A stretch of 64,000 nt of DNA. Origin: Natronorubrum daqingense. GTDB lineage: Archaea; Halobacteriota; Halobacteria; Halobacteriales; Natrialbaceae. The position numbers and the translations under genes are program-made. The stretch is taken from NCBI RefSeq assembly GCF_001971705.1, contig NZ_CP019327.1:2294001-2358000 (forward strand), in the 5' to 3' direction. Below are positions 62,601-64,000 of this stretch, one piece after another. Each line of letters begins with the position of its first letter. Position 1 is the first letter of the stretch. The notes beneath the pieces were generated by a model. The model saw nothing but the letters and a program-made list of their open reading frames with translations. It ran no database searches and was not told the DNA's origin.

Positions 62601-63392
62601 TTAATAGCCCACGAAGTCGGGGTCTCGTTTCTCCTTGAACGCGTTCACACCTTCTGCGTAATCTTCGGTCCTCGTCGCCTCCGAGATTTCCGTCGCTTCA
62701 CTGGCAAGTTGTTCGGACAGCTGTCGAGCGTACGCTTCCTCGAGCTGTCGAGAGATCGAACCCAGTGCCTTGGTCGGACCCGTCGCGAGCGAGGTCGCGA
62801 GTTCCTCGAGGCGGTCGTCGAACGAATCACTGTCCGCGACCTCCGTAACGAGACCGATTTCTTCAGCTTCGTCGGGTGAAATTTGCTCGTTGAGCAACGC
62901 GATTCGTTTCGCCTCTTGGAGCCCGACGAGATGTGGAAGATAGTACGTCGCCGAACCGTCACCGGTCAATCCGATACCAGGGTAACCGAACTGGAGATAC
63001 GCCTCCTCGTGCATAAGCGAGATGTCGCCTAACAGTGCGAGGGCGAACCCAGCGCCGACAGCCGGTCCATCGATACCGGTGATAATCGGCGTTTCGCCGC
63101 GTTTTAGCTGGTAGACGACGTTGTTGAGGTAAGACGCGCCACGCCGGATTTGGGCCGCCGCGCTCGAGTTTTCCTCGAACGAGGAGATATTTCCGCCGGC
63201 ACAGAATACACCGTCGGATCCGCGCAGAACGATACAGCGGACGTCATCGTCCTCGTTGAGTTCTGTTCCGAGCCACAGTAGCTCTTCGGTCATGCCGTCG
63301 TTCAGCGAGTTCATCGCCGACTCGCTCTCGATCGAGAGGTACGCGATACCGGTCTCCGTCTGCTCGACGGTGAAGTTGTTACATTCGTTCAT
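62601..63392 (-). CDS. Enoyl-CoA hydratase/isomerase family protein
   Basis: The protein has 263 residues. GSDGVFCAGGNISSFEE and GPAVGAGFALALLGDISLMHEEAYLQFGYPGIGLTGDGSATYYLPHLVG are crotonase motifs; YPGIGLTGDGS is like the PaaG (2-(1,2-epoxyphenyl)acetyl-CoA isomerase) group. The aspartate in TGDGS may be catalytic. The second crotonase of the island, so the pathway likely has two hydratase or isomerase steps. Confidence 0.9.
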   Translation of the reverse strand: MNECNNFTVEQTETGIAYLSIESESAMNSLNDGMTEELLWLGTELNEDDDVRCIVLRGSDGVFCAGGNISSFEENSSAAAQIRRGASYLNNVVYQLKRGETPIITGIDGPAVGAGFALALLGDISLMHEEAYLQFGYPGIGLTGDGSATYYLPHLVGLQEAKRIALLNEQISPDEAEEIGLVTEVADSDSFDDRLEELATSLATGPTKALGSISRQLEEAYARQLSEQLASEATEISEATRTEDYAEGVNAFKEKRDPDFVGY

Positions 63393-63453
63393 AGCTGTGA
63401 ATAGGGTTCGTTGGTAGTGTATCGTGTTTCTGGTTCAGATCAGATGGCCGCTC

Positions 63454-64000
63454 TCACTCGTCGAGAGCGTCCACGCGCCGCTTCTCATCGAATCGAAGGA
63501 CGTTCTCGATCTCCGTTTCGTCGACGTCGTCGAACGCCCAGCGGGCGATCGACCGTCGGTGAACCTCGTCGGCACCGTCGACGATCCGGAACGGGCGGAC
63601 GTTCTCGTAGAAGTGAGCTAACGGCAGATCCTTTCCGATCCCATTCGCACCACAACACTGGATCGCGAGGTCGATGATCTCGTTCGTCACGTTCGCAGTG
63701 AAGTTCTTGGCCATCGCGACTTCGATGCGAGCATCGCTGCGATCGAGTTCGCGGGCGGCGTGGCGTGATGTTGCCCGTGCAGCGTGTAAGCGCGTCTCCG
63801 CGTCGGCGATCCGGTGGCGAAGCGCCTGCTTTTCCGAAAGCGTCGATCCGAAGCCCTCGCGTTCGCTGATGTATGCTTTTGCGATCTCGAGCGAGCGCTC
63901 GGCCATCCCGGAGTAGCGCATGCAGTGGGTGAGTCGGCCGCCACCCAAGCGCATCTGCGCGACTCTGAAGCCCGCGCCCTCTTCGCCGACCGTGTTCTCG
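63454..64000 (-). CDS. Acyl-CoA dehydrogenase, C-terminal part (N-terminus outside window)
   Basis: The frame continues to the right edge, reading ENTVGEEGAGFRVAQMRLGG there and giving about 182 residues in the window. MRYSGMAERSLEIAKAYISEREGFGSTLSEKQALRHRIADAE and QCCGANGIGKDLPLAHFYENVRPFRIVDGADEVHRRSIARW match the ACAD10/11-type branch. The usual C-terminal Glu site reads RIVDGADEVH. It ends DEKRRVDALDE. Possible partner of the dehydrogenase at 52105. Confidence 0.88.
   Translation of the reverse strand, partial: ENTVGEEGAGFRVAQMRLGGGRLTHCMRYSGMAERSLEIAKAYISEREGFGSTLSEKQALRHRIADAETRLHAARATSRHAARELDRSDARIEVAMAKNFTANVTNEIIDLAIQCCGANGIGKDLPLAHFYENVRPFRIVDGADEVHRRSIARWAFDDVDETEIENVLRFDEKRRVDALDE

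Overview
The window is chromosomal DNA from a halophilic archaeon of the class Halobacteria, and the style suggests a Natrialbales-type genome. The evidence is a GC-rich sequence, strongly acidic proteins (Asp/Glu-rich, Lys-poor), twin-arginine signals on nearly all exported proteins, TATA boxes about 25-30 nt before start codons (leaderless transcripts), and recognisable haloarchaeal families (RdfA-type protein, F420/luciferase-like oxidoreductase, Gfo6-like dehydrogenase, class I HMG-CoA reductase, type II methionine aminopeptidase). The species cannot be named from the sequence alone.

Layout. 1-3754: a tightly overlapping minus-strand surface-polysaccharide operon (deacetylase, processive family 2 glycosyltransferase, GT-C membrane glycosyltransferase running off the left edge). 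4146-5399: tRNA t6A methylthiotransferase. 5420-7086: a right-handed beta-helix protein separated by a one-base frame change from what looks like its own Tat lipoprotein signal. 7230-23307: mostly housekeeping genes (redoxins, cupins, HIT hydrolase, methionine aminopeptidase, isoaspartyl peptidase, isocitrate dehydrogenase, SDR, Nramp-like transporter, two secreted alpha/beta hydrolases, HMG-CoA reductase, small zinc-ribbon and membrane proteins). 23477-32815: amidohydrolase, luciferase-like oxidoreductase, Gfo/Idh/MocA dehydrogenase, the complete nadA-nadB-nadC de novo NAD operon, and an aldehyde dehydrogenase. 33002-33334: tRNA-Leu(TAA) preceded by an unusual array of partial copies of its own 3' end arranged as nested palindromes.

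33543-47913: ferredoxin, SDR, and a first acyl-CoA catabolic set (3-hydroxyacyl-CoA dehydrogenase, thiolase, acyl-CoA dehydrogenase, acyl-CoA ligase) next to a fused TRAP permease with a TAXI binding protein that carries a frameshift, a glutaryl-CoA-dehydrogenase-like enzyme and an IclR regulator. 48021-50852: an RdfA-family gene, an AT-rich palindrome-rich gap, a Tat-exported DUF3006 protein, then a stretch of degenerate transposase relics.

50853-64000: a second, compact catabolic island with a two-part 3-hydroxyacyl-CoA dehydrogenase, two divergent acyl-CoA dehydrogenases, two enoyl-CoA hydratases, an acyl-CoA ligase, a spermidine/putrescine-type ABC importer with a divergent binding protein, and a thiolase-fold protein lacking the nucleophilic cysteine that is translationally coupled to an OB-fold zinc-ribbon partner. 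That pair resembles the Ltp2/ChsH2 retro-aldolase arrangement, so the island may import and shorten an unusual carboxylate side chain by aldol rather than thiolytic cleavage (inference).

A recurrent small-scale feature is 20-26 bp tandem duplication at or across gene ends (12671-12719, 33968-34020, 37840-37910), with a 21-bp array ahead of a promoter (23371-23455). One hairpin (14172-14199) has the isocitrate dehydrogenase stop codon in its loop.
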